64,000 bases of DNA from Stichopus chloronotus (lineage: Eukaryota; Echinodermata; Holothuroidea; Aspidochirotida; Stichopodidae): contig CM037836.1 in assembly GCA_021234535.1 (NCBI GenBank), positions 25,472,769 through 25,536,768 of the forward strand, written 5' to 3'. Within the stretch, counting starts at the first letter, position 1. Every line of letters begins with the position of its first letter. The notes under the pieces are model-generated. The model saw only the letters and a program-made list of their open reading frames with translations, did no database searches and had not been told where the DNA came from. A program made the position numbers and the translations under genes. Positions 25,090 through 35,970 of the stretch are shown in pieces.

Positions 25090-25812
25090 GGGTTAAAAAT
25101 TTGTGTTAGTCGCACAAGCACTGGGATGTGGAGTGTCACTGTAATGAGCTTTGGACATGTAATGTAACGTACAGCTCTGTTCAAGGTCTAGACTGGGTGG
25201 ACTCGACTCCAGCAATGTCTGTGACCCCGTGTTCGACACTGGCGTGCTTCGTTCGCGTTCTATGGTTTCCCTCTTTGATGGGATTTTCCCCAAGGATTGC
25301 CCATGCGCTGGAGACAAGGCGAAGGAAACATTAGAACCAATCCATTCGTCGTTTATAAAAGAATGTTGGACTTTGGCCAATCACAGCAAGGCTTATATAA
25401 ACAACATCTTTGTGTTGATATGTAGACGCTGCTAGCTCCTGTGTTGATCGGTTGTTTAGTAGTGGTTAGTGTAGAACAAGAGGTACTAGAAGTAGAACAC
25501 AGCAGTCAGTCAGTACTGTATAAATCAAAATGAATCACTAATCCGTAATCGACTGTAGAGGTTGACGTTGTAACTTGACTTATTCCTGAGGAAAGTACAG
25601 GCCTGGTGTTGGTCCGTTTGATTTAACCACATCATTGGAGCTTGAAATTCCGATGCTGGTAGGCTACCAGAGGAGGGCGTTAGAAATTCAACTGGCAATA
25701 GGGCCTAGCCAAGGCCTAACGTTATATCACTTTAGTACGTGTATTGTGAGTTACTTTTGACTGTAGTGTAACCGTTGAGTAACAATAAAACTTAGCCTTA
25801 CCTTTAATAATT
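25090..25812 (+). other. LTR-like or promoter-like segment
   Basis: CCAAT boxes at 25337-25341 and 25377-25381, a TATATAAA box at 25394-25401 and AATAAA at 25784-25789 lie in the order expected for U3, R and U5 of a long terminal repeat. No flanking retroviral-type coding region, primer site or second LTR was found, so a solitary LTR is possible. Alternatively it is a cellular core promoter, perhaps of the untranslated first exon of PPCDC 4.7 kb downstream. Confidence 0.35.
25337..25401 (+). promoter_or_regulatory. CCAAT-TATA core promoter motif cluster
   Basis: Two CCAAT boxes (25337, 25377) precede TATATAAA (25394-25401), which predicts a start near 25425-25430. The upstream sequence is of mixed composition, not AT-rich, which makes the TATA more notable. 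Which transcript it would drive is unknown. Confidence 0.42.
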
Positions 25813-27205
25813 CGTTGTGGCTATTTACCCGATCGTCGGGTAAATACAGTAAGGATTGCGTTCTTGCTTATTTACCCGATCGAGGTCAGTCAGTACGTGC
25901 GTGAGAATTGCGATCTACCACTATACTCCTGCATCCTCCTGTAAGGTCTGTGTAGCTTTTAAGATACTATGAGATAGTGCCTGACTAATTAGAAGAGATT
26001 ATTTCAGTATTTCAAGGTGAAAAGACACTTTAAGAATGCCACTGATGATCAACCATAGGAGCATTCTGCATGTTGTGTACCATAAGTAATCGGTAAATGT
26101 GTACAGTAACAATGCTCAGGGGTGTTAATTTGTTATTGAAAGTGCAAGTGAATTATTTTGAACTGAATTATGCATAATAATTGATTGAAAAGTAATTATA
26201 ATTATTATAATTGAATTATGTATCAGCTTTCACTTCTTTTTATGATGCATTTGACGATAATTTGATGCTCGAAATCCCCCCTCCCCTTCCTTTCATTCTG
26301 AATTACTGGCCTAAGCAGTGTGAGCAAAGGGTCAAGGTGGGAGCGGGAAAGAGTAATGGCTGTACCTGGATGGTATTTTGTTTTCTTGCATGGACGGTCA
26401 TCAAAGTGGAGCGCCCTGCACTTTTTAGTTGGAGCATAGCATAGCGAAGCGAGGAAAGAAATCGACAAAAGTACCTCTAAGATTGCAAGAAATGGCACTT
26501 CCCAGTCTCCCCTTGTTTAGTTGAGCTAAATGTGCAAGTGTAAGCTGTTAATAAGCCAACACTGATTTATCTGAAGGACAATCGGGTAAATAAGCACTCC
26601 AAAAATGCTTATTTAACAGACAATTTGGTAAATAAGCACAACTTTAGCCAAAGCTTATTTAACCAACTGACGATTGGCTAAATAAGCCTAATGTCAAAGC
26701 TTATTTAACAGATAACCAGTTAAATAAGCACCTCCAAAAATCTCATTTAAGCGACCCACATTCAGGTAAATAAGCACAATTGAAACACTTATTTGACCTA
26801 ATGTGCGATCTGTTAAATACTGTAAGTACAAGCTTATATATCAGATTGACAATCTGGTATTGCACCCAAGAAGCCTTTTTAACCAGTAAGTAAGCGCAAT
26901 TTCAATGCTTATTTAATCGATGATTGGGGATAACTACCGCAAAAATGCTTCTTCAACCGACTGACGATCGGGTAATTAAGCACTGCAGAGAGTAGAAACA
27001 CTTATTTAACTGACTGACAATCGGGTAAATAAGCACTGCAAAAATGCCTGTAGCTGATTGAAGATGGAATAATCACTGCAAAAACGCTCATGCAACCGAC
27101 TCTTATTTAACTGTCGATCAGGTAAATAAGCACTAATTGATGATCGGGTAAATAAGCAATACTGCTATTACTATTTGCCCGACGATCGGGTGAATAGCTT
27201 CCACC
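25813..27205. mobile_element. Candidate foldback-like element with inverted termini
   Basis: The left end has CTATTTACCCGATCGTCGGG (from about 25821). The right end (27171-27205) carries its reverse complement with two mismatches, so the ends are inverted repeats of at least 26 bp. TTAATAATT occurs exactly at 25804-25812 and 27206-27214, flanking both ends, and could be a 9-bp target duplication. The interior holds a hairpin-forming minisatellite (26577-27195) and no transposase-like frame. The inverted ends are made of the same unit as the minisatellite, so chance cannot be excluded. Confidence 0.5.
26577..27195. repeat. Degenerate ~45-bp minisatellite with palindromic units
   Basis: About fourteen irregular units of the form GACGATCGGGTAAATAAGCA, a 10-20 nt spacer such as CTGCAAAAAT, then GCTTATTTAACCGACT. 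Within each unit GGTAAATAAGC and GCTTATTTAACC are near reverse complements, so each unit can fold as a hairpin. Unit length varies from about 34 to 55 bp. Two further half-units lie at 25821-25875. Confidence 0.75.
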
Positions 27206-27214
27206 TTAATAATT

Positions 27215-28574
27215 TGTGTATGCCATTTTAAGTCTCACATTCAGCTTACCTACAGTAGCCCTATGTAACGCTACTGCATGTAATTTAACAATTCGGATAG
27301 CATTCTGGATAATCTTACGAAATCCTACAGTACACCATCCTGAGAAATCACCACAAAACCCTTTTTCAATCGCAAATTCAGATGCATCATACGGTAATAA
27401 CAACTCAAACAGTTTGGTAACAGGGCAAATATGTGTGAAGATTCATCCAGGATAAGGCTACAGAAGATACAGGGTAAAGTTGACGGGGTATACGATTCTG
27501 TAAGATTCGGTTTACTCGCACGAAAATGGAGTAGAATATATTTAAGCCCAATTTTAGGGATCATGATTAGGGTTACTGTAGATATAGGTTAGGCATAGAA
27601 ATATGTAGATGTATCTATTCCTCTGACGTTCTGAGGGTAGGCCATACTGTTACTCCTAGAACATGTCGCTGTGCACGGCAATAAGGCTAACAAAGTGTCC
27701 TGAAGTAAAGAGTGTGCACTGTTCAAGGACTAGGTTATGTTAGTGCATATAACACCGGTTATTGGTCTGTTTTTGCGTACAAAAATTCAACCATTGATAT
27801 ATATGAGGCGTGTAACCTAGCAGCTAATACTGTATAATCATAGGTGTGTAAAACAGGTAAGCTCTGGAGTCAACGCCCCCATGCCCATTCAGGCAATTGT
27901 TGAAGTTTTTAATTAAGTATATAGCTGGGTGTGCAAACAGTTTGGTGTGAGACCTAAAACCAGGAGAGCCCTGTTTTGGGGTGTTAGATTGGCCAGAAAA
28001 CTGGGAACCTCCCAGTACAACCGGGAGAGTTGACAGGTATGGTTTAGGCCTACTGTACATCACTGATGATCACTCAGTGAATTCTTTCCAAATTAAGAGA
28101 ATGGTTACACTGTTTAACATACATTTGTGTGTTAAGTGGTTGATACAGTAGTTCACAGTTACACATGATATCACAGTCTTGAAGTTTGAAAAACATTAAA
28201 GATACTGTTCAAAGTATCAAGCTAATTTGTCAAGTGTTTGTTCAACTTTGCTACTTGTTAGGGAGAGTAGACTATACTTTAAAGGTCGTGATATGCATCT
28301 AGAAAAGATCTATCTTTATTCAGAAGTTGCAGAGTGGATGTCAACCCATTGGAATTTTGTTCATATCTATTTTTGTTGTTTTGGATATGACTTTTCAAAG
28401 TTTGATGAAAAGTGCCATGAAGTGTTGCACACTGTCTTTTGTTAATTCTATGTTTTGTAATTACTAAATTACTGGGACCACATCACAAATTTGCATACTA
28501 AACCAATGTTTATTTATGATGCAGGTGTGAAATAGGAATTTTCCTGTAAAATTTTCAATATTTTCTGGATTTTT
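27215..28574. other. Intergenic stretch without recognisable genes
   Basis: No exon, RNA gene or repeat could be supported. TACTGTA/TACAGTA words begin to be frequent here (27247, 27325, 27568, 27828, 28052, 28146). Confidence 0.4.
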
Positions 28575-29000
28575 ATTAGCTTACACACATTACTGTGTGA
28601 GCTTATAGAGCCAGGCAGATGTCGTCAACTTTCTGGAAATGTTTCAGAGTTTTCATATTTGAAGTATTTTGACTGAAACTTTGGTCATAGATTCTTTGTC
28701 AAAATGGATATTTTTTGTACTATTTAGAAGTGAAATATTCAAAGTGGAAGTTGAATTATTTGCCATTTTCATGTTATTTTGACTTATTAGCTCACACACC
28801 AAGTGTGTGAGGTATTAGAATGAGGCTGATGTTTTCAACGTTTTTCAAAAGCCTTCTCTTTCTTCATTTTTTTGAGATATTTGTCTGAAATTTGTTCAGT
28901 GTGTTTTTTGGGATAGACGTATTTTTTTCCACCTAATTGCATTTTGACTGGCTTAATTTATAGGGGAGTTGCAATGTAATTTTTGGAGGAAAATCAGGTT
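28575..29000. repeat. Two-unit 218-bp repeat with ACACA/TGTGT palindrome
   Basis: TTAGCTTACACACATTACTGTGTGAGCTTATAGAG at about 28577 and TTAGCTCACACACCAAGTGTGTGAGG at about 28795 start two similar units. Both then read G(A/G)CAGATGT or GCTGATGTT, then TCAACNTTT. The head of each unit is a near-perfect hairpin (AGCTCACACAC / GTGTGTGAG). No coding potential. Confidence 0.6.
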
Positions 29001-29580
29001 TTTGGTTGCTCTTTTGCACACAGCACTCTAACTGAACAGGTTTAGCTGGAGAGCTATTCTGTGGTCACTCTAGTAAACAATAATCAAATTTTACGGTTGG
29101 TCTGGCCAGCCTATCTGCCCTATCACCTATCACAAATTAGTTAGTAAAGCATGTGGCTGAGTGATCATTGTAAACTCTAAAGTGTAAACAGAGTTGATTT
29201 GTTGCATCATCAACACTGCAGTGTTTTTTTTTACAAACCATGTACATTCTAATTTTACAACCTTTGCAAAAATCTAGTCCAGCACACATTTAATTCAGAT
29301 CCAGCCAAAGCCAGCTCTGACAGGATCTGAACATTATCCATTGCATCCTTACATATCACACAGCGGAAAGGAGTTTTAACCTTCTCTACAGATCATAGCT
29401 GGTACACTTAATGCCATTTTTCAACATCACATGTCGAAATTAATATACTACACTGGCATATGACAATGTCATAGGCTTGATAGTGTGTCAACTAGATACT
29501 TTTCGTATGCAACATTTTGTCACCTTCCAAGTACTGTACTTTCATTTTGCAGTGCTGCAAAGATTACCTCTACTTAGTTC
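29001..29580. other. Intergenic stretch, nothing assignable
   Basis: AT-rich sequence without exon-like or repeat structure that I can support. Confidence 0.4.
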
Positions 29581-29805
29581 AGTGGCTGCCATAAGTTTCG
29601 ACACCCCTATGTTCCGACACACTTATATTTCGACATGTACACTTAAATTCCGACAGCAGCGGCTGATCAATGCGTCATTACTATGCCGAGCATCATAGCT
29701 GGGACCCAAATGGTGCCTGATGTAATGAATGTGTTGTAACATGTGAGTGTCAGAACATGAGGTGTGGGAACAAAAGTGTGTCAGAACATAGGGCTGTAAC
29801 CCTCA
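29581..29805. repeat. Inverted element with 16-bp TTCCGACA units, copy 1
   Basis: Four 16-bp units (TTTCGACACCCC, TATGTTCCGACACACT, TATATTTCGACATGTACACT, TAAATTCCGAC) form the left arm. The right arm at about 29745-29790 has the reverse complement (GTGTCAGAACATGAGG, GTGTGTCAGAACATAGGGC). The centre shares GCAGCGGCT, GCCGAGCATCATAGCTGG and GTAATGAATGTGTTGTAACAT with the copy at 41.6 kb. No coding frame. Confidence 0.7.
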
Positions 29806-30137
29806 GTTCAATTGTGTGAGCTGCAGCTGCATTGCTGCGCTAGTTGAATTTGTGGCAATTTTGTGTAAACATAATGTATACCCAACCAATTACAGTATCA
29901 TGTGGGATAACATCATCACCATATTAACAATGTGCTGTATGTTTACATGCATAAGAAGGACAAGAAACTGAATAGGCCTAATCTACATATAGCCTAAAAT
30001 GCATTGTAAATTGTATTTACCATGTTTCATGGACATTGTCCGATCTGGAAGTCCAGGTACAGTATGAAATAACACTGTTGCTGACAAATGGTACATGAAT
30101 ATCTTTTGTCTTTGTCTAGCTCAACATTGTAGCAATA

Positions 30138-33100
30138 ATGTCAAGAGGCATTCAAGAATTACCTCAAACATCAAAGCAAAAGGTTATCATCGGATGCTCC
30201 GGAAGTGTTGCAGCCATTAAGGTTCCTGGATTAGCTCATCTTCTAGTGTCAGCTGATGTGAGTTTTTCATATTCCAAGGATGAATAATTTAATCATACTT
30301 GTGTCATTGTAAGCTCGAGTGAAATTTCATTGCCGCTGTAAACAACAGTTTTACCTTTTTACTCCATAGCGTGATTCTGTCCCCAGTAGTCATGGGGCAA
30401 GATTTTTTTTTCACTCCAACCTACCTTCACTGTGATAACATCTTTCCAGTTCATGGACAATTAGGCAATAACCATCATTGCTAGCCTTCTCCCTACAGGG
30501 GTAAAATGGTGTGAAACATTATCTTCTAAGCTCTAAGCTAACTGTAATTGTGTGCCTAGTCAACACTCACTTAAGCTGGGCTATGTATTCTTTTCTTTGT
30601 TTTAACAAATTCCTTGTTCTGCTTCTCTTATCAGTTTGTTGTCTTATTTCTGCACAGAAAGTAAGGAAAGTTTACCAAGATTAATTAAAAAGCATGCAGA
30701 ACACAAAATAGGATGTAGTCTATAAACATCCTAGAAACAGACCTACTTGTGTGTTGATGGAGTAACCAATATCCCAGCTAAGATTGCAAAGGTAATTGAC
30801 CAAAGTTACTGGGCCAGACCAAGCGTGTAATTTGTACCTGAGACAGTCAATCTCTGTGTAAGTAGTGAAAAATCCACAACCCGGAAATTCCCATACATAG
30901 GTCGGGTTCTCCACACAAAAATTCTGCCCCATCATTACAGGGACCAAAATCACCCTATGTCTTTTTACCCTTTGCCTTAACACTGTATGTGTGTGTTTCC
31001 CATAGAATTAGATAAACTAGGATGACGTTGGGCTAACTACTCACACACTGAAGAAATGGAGCCGAACACAGGGAACAGTATTAGGTAGCGTCCTTGCCTT
31101 CTATGGCAAACAGCTACAGGTGCCTTCAACATTTGCCATGCAATGCACGTATAACCCAAAATTCTGTTCGCTTGATATCTAGCTACATTTTTGGGGAAAA
31201 CAGACATAAGTGCAGCGGTTTGATTTTTTTAAGATAACCTGACAATATTCAGGGAAATGTGCTTTCCAACATTTGGTCAGAAATTGGAATAAATTTCCTT
31301 AATAGCACATTCGATGGTCATCCCTAAATACCTGTACAAGGTAGTAACTACTAAATGTCTGTTGTCTGGTCATTTTTCTCAAATGGTTGAGACCAATGTG
31401 CAGTAGACTCTACTCCTCAATATCAGTAAAGCCAAAATTATGCAATTCTTCACACAAAACTGTAAAATATTGTACTGTATGCCCAATATTTTCTTTCTCC
31501 TTCATTGTTCTTTGTTAGGAGAAGTGATTTGAGGTCCTCTTCCAATTAAATTTTGACATCATGTTTGGTTGCCACTCTTCAAAGAACACCAATAGTTTTT
31601 ATAATTTCTATAAATTTCTGATACTGCAGTTGTGTGAATCTACATTTGTTGCAATAGTAAGTTTTACATGTGTGCTTACAAGTGGACTTGGTAACTCAAA
31701 GTACTACAGTATCTCAGAGAGCTCTTTCTCTCTTTTCTAGCAATTTTGTGATCAAGAATTGCCAGTATCCAAAAACCTAGTTACAGTAATATATATGTAC
31801 TACACAATGTAAATTTGCCTGCATCTCAAATTTGGTGTAGATATTTCAAAACTTTGCAACAATTGTTAAATCCTTGTGAACACGATACCTCAAGATGCAA
31901 GTCTGGAGTGATCTGATATGCTGTGTTGGTAAACTATATTAAGTACGTGAACCTCATTATTTTTGGCACAGGGTAAATTAAGCAGAGTCTAGCAGTCAAA
32001 ATGTGAAAACCTTTAAAATACGGTACAGTATGAAAAGAATTCCTGCTTAATTTTATTTCATATGTAATATTTTGATAGACCACATTGTTTTCAAGAAGTT
32101 TTTTGGTTTGGGGTCAAGGGTCATATGATGTTGGCAGAGGTTGAATTGGAAAGTTAAACACAATATCTCAAGAATGCAAGATTGGACTGAAGTTAGGTTA
32201 TCATGTTGATCAACCACAATGGTTAGCACAAGAAACTCCACCACTAGAAGAGAAGCTCAGACATGGGATCTTCAACATATTTTTTAATATTTTGTGTATA
32301 TACTTGGAGATTATCAGAAACTTTTTTTCAAAGTCATGAATTTGTCATCAAATTGGCTCATAATGTAATGCATTGTGACAAGGTATTTGCTGAGATATCA
32401 AACTCTGATACTTGCTTTATACAGCAAGCTTGGACAGATCTCACATTTGGCATGTTTAATGTAATGTACTGTTTATCATAGCCCAGTTCATACGTTGCTC
32501 TCCCGTTAGGCTGGCTATTCTGTATAGGCTACATCATCAAAACTGACACTGCAGACTTTCCAAAGTTCTCTCATGGCTTCACTGTGAGTCTTGCAGTTTT
32601 GGACATTGTCTCATGATTAAAATGCCAAATCTCATGCTGAAAATCACTTTGGTTAAACACAAGATGTTTCATGATATTTAGACCAAGAATTATGCTCTCA
32701 ATCACTATTGTAATAATTCAATTTAATTCCTCATGTATTGTGGTCAGAAAAGAAAGTTATATTTAGTAAAACAGATCTAAATCTTCTTAGCTTAGAAGCA
32801 CTTTCCATTATAAAATATGAGCCTTTTTAAAATCTCCAGGTTTGGAACATTGTTTCAAGGTTTCCTTGAAAGAACTTCAAGGTTTCCTTTTTTTTACATT
32901 GGCAAAGTATTTTGGTATTCTGGTCACTGTAGTATTTGCTTTATTTTTACAGATTTCAGTGGCAATTGTCGCAACAACACATTCCCTCAAATTTTTCAAT
33001 CCCAGAGATTTGCCAGAGGATGTTCCTATCTTTACTGATGAATCTGAATGGGAGGTACGTTCAGACATTTTCCTCACATAGTCCCTGCATGGTGCTCGAT

Positions 33101-35970
33101 CTATTTTGCTTTGTGCAGTGCAGTACATTCTAAGGAATCATGGCTTTTGCCAACAATAGTCTCACTTGTGTACCTGTCAGTTTTTATTTATATTGTTTGT
33201 CTCACTCTTAAGGAATAATAAACCCATATTAAAAGCTTAGAGTGATATTTTGGACAGAATTTCTACTAGAACCTTTCCTTTGTTTTGAAGAAGCAGTGAT
33301 TGCCATAAAGGATGCATGCAGATTTTGTGTTGAATGTTGTTTGGATTCCAATACTGAACAAAGATTTATTTAAAAAAAAATCACTGTGTAGGTAAATATG
33401 CCGTGGCTGTTTTGTTTACAAGTGTAACATTCTTGAATGTCTGATTATTGAACAGATTTGGCAAAAGATGTCAGACCCTGTCTTGCATATTGAACTGAGA
33501 AGGTGGGCAGATGTAATGGTGGTTGCTCCAATGGATGCCAATTCCTTGGCCAAGGCAGCATGTGGAATATGTGACAACCTGTTGGTAAGACAATGAAATT
33601 AGGAGCAGTCTCCCATCATTGTGGTTATTTACTTTGAGTTTAATAATGCTATTGAAATATATGTGGATTACTATAAAGTAACGACAGGCTATATAACCAT
33701 TTAAAATGGTTAAAGGATGATAGCAGAAAGGTTCTTGTACATGATGCCAGCAAATCCATGAGGGAGTTGGCCAGTTTGGTCCCAACTTTGAGTCTCCAAA
33801 CTTGGGTGTCACATGACTAAATTTTTGCTCGATTACAGCTTATTTCAAACAAATTATACATGGTACTGTTTGTAGTATGTCACAGAGGTACTGTACTGCA
33901 GCTTTGGCAGTAAGTGTCAAAAGATATCACTTTCAATAATGATAATTTTGAAGGTGTTTTAACGATGATGCACCAGAAGGACTATAAGGGATGTCACAGA
34001 TGGTCTATCATTTGGCAACCTCCTGCATAGAAGAATATAGGCCTTCAAGTGGTTTACTGTAGTACTTTTTCCTGACTCCATACCCAGAGGTTATCCGAAT
34101 AGACTACCTGCAGTTCCCTGAACACATGGTTCATTGTAGACAAAGATTTCTTGTGCACTGCAGAACTACCTGTCTCATTGTGGTTTGACCCAGTCAGGTG
34201 TATACAGTAGTGTATATAGAGTTCGCATATATATATGTAACTCCTGTGTAATTTACTGTGAAACAAGTTCCTTGCCAGGCTGTAATTGAGAGTGTTGGAA
34301 CAAAAAATTGCAAAGAAATTTAAGATGCCCAACATCCACCATTTGACGTTGGGTGATGGTGTTCCTGGTAGAACTCCATATGGGGGACGAGTTTTATTGT
34401 TCAGCTACTCGCCACGAAAAATTATAACATCTGCCGGCTTTGGCAGCAAAGTCCTTTCAGTCCTGTGAAAATCATAAGCAAACAGATCAGTTTCAAAGCT
34501 CAAAGGCGATTGGCTGAAGCAGAGGTACCATCTTACATAGCTGTGTAGATCCACTATTAGCGAACATGTAACTGGACACCCTCCTGGTACTCTGTGGTAC
34601 TCTGCCAGTGTGCTGGCAGCGACCACTGGCCATCAATATTAAGTTCATCAAGTTTTGGGCTCTGTGAAAGGAATGTCTGACCATCACAGGCAGGCTCTTC
34701 AGTGCAGTAGCCTTGCAAGGACAGCTGCCAAACAGGTGCTATGTATGCTAGCTTCTAAGCAGCCCGAGAGCTAATGATTTGAAACATACCAGTTTCAAAT
34801 CTAACAGCTTATACTTAAAGAGATAAGTGATTTCAGCATGTTTGGGTCCACATTTCAAAAACCTTGAGTATATGAAGATATTTTAGATAATTGATACCTT
34901 TAGAGATCAGAAGGCTGTGCAAAATGGTCAAACTGTGAATGTTGATCTTTGCATTTTGGAAAGATCCAAGGGACAGTGTTTCATAGATCAAACTAAAAGA
35001 GTGACACAAGTCTTACTTGTTGAAGCTAAAAGGGAAAATTGGCAGGGCAAAAAATAAGAAAGTAAAGAATATGCTGGTTTTGTATTGAAATTAACTGTGC
35101 ATTTTGCATTGGTATTTGTTTGTCTCGCTCATGGCTTCTGATTCTTACAAACCAAGCAACGTCATGTAAAATCAAAGTGCAGTTAACTTTACATCAACTG
35201 TGTTTGTTTAGAAACATACCCTAATCGTGGAGTTCATTTAATGTACCTTATTTTATTTTCAGATGTGTGTGATGAGGGCTTGGGATAACTGCAAACCTTT
35301 GCTATTTTGTCCTGCCATGAACACCTGTATGTGGGTTCATCCTATCACATCATCCCAGACTGACGTTCTAAAGTCTTGGGGATATCAGGAGATTGCATGC
35401 ATCAAGAAGAAACTGGCATGTGGAGATGAAGGTGAAATATTGCAATGATAAATGCAGTAGTGGATTTACTGTATGCAAGTTTCCAAATCTGCATGCCTCA
35501 TCCTTTTAGCCCCTGTGATTTTCCTTTGATTGATTTATTGGAATTAATTGCAGGATTGAAAGTAATCTGGTGTCCCTTTTCTAGGAAGGCACTCTCTCCA
35601 AGATATGCATAATTTGTTTGCTATGTAGTGATAGCTAGGATCAACTGTCAACCCTACATTCTTCTCAAATGAAATTTTCAGTAATGTTGTTCATCTGTTT
35701 TTCACAAAATTTCATATAATTTTTATATTTTCAAAAATGTTCCTTGTGATTGCTGGATGCTTTCCCAAGTTGTCAACGATATTAGTTGCTAGACCACACT
35801 AACTCGAAACAGTTAAGCTTCCAGTAGATTTGAATGTTCTTTTTCCATCGTCATGGATCTAACATATTTTCAACTTCAAAGGTCTTGGTGCAATGGCTGA
35901 GATTGAAACCATCCTAGAAGCAGTGAAGGATGCTCTGAAGTCAACCAAACATCACCCTACAGAGAGATGA
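30138..35970 (+). CDS. PPCDC: Phosphopantothenoylcysteine decarboxylase, complete, five coding exons
   Basis: Coding exons: 30138-30257 (ATG; the exon itself starts at 30120 with 18 nt of leader), 32953-33054, 33456-33584, 35263-35431 and 35882-35970 (TGA). All introns are GT-AG and the phases agree, giving 202 residues against 204 in human. The enzyme is an FMN-dependent homotrimeric flavoprotein that decarboxylates 4'-phospho-N-pantothenoylcysteine to 4'-phosphopantetheine in the cytosolic coenzyme A pathway. Visible family marks: the flavin loop IIGCSGSVAAIK (residues 22-33), the catalytic His85 in DPVLHIELRRWAD, VVAPMDANSLAK, the PxMNxxMW motif as PAMNTCMW (134-141), and Cys170 in ACGDEG. 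All key residues are kept. The acceptor before 30120 means an untranslated exon lies upstream; I could not place it. Confidence 0.95.
31860..32240 (+). repeat. Dispersed AGGTCA-bearing repeat inside PPCDC intron 1
   Basis: CCTTGTGAACACGATACCTCAAGATGCAAG (from about 31873) and AACACAATATCTCAAGAATGCAAG (32158) match the unit at 11.06 kb. Between them lies GGGTCAAGGGTCA. Two diverged units in tandem, period about 285 bp. Confidence 0.5.
32111..32123 (+). promoter_or_regulatory. DR1-type nuclear receptor word
   Basis: GGGTCAAGGGTCA is a perfect direct repeat of a half-site with one-base spacing, the arrangement recognised by RXR heterodimers and HNF4. It lies inside a dispersed repeat in PPCDC intron 1, so it may be inherited from the repeat and unused. 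Confidence 0.3.

Noticed and set aside
26577..27195. CRISPR-like array of repeats and spacers
   Set aside because: Repeats are degenerate and palindromic, spacers are not uniform, and the DNA is eukaryotic.
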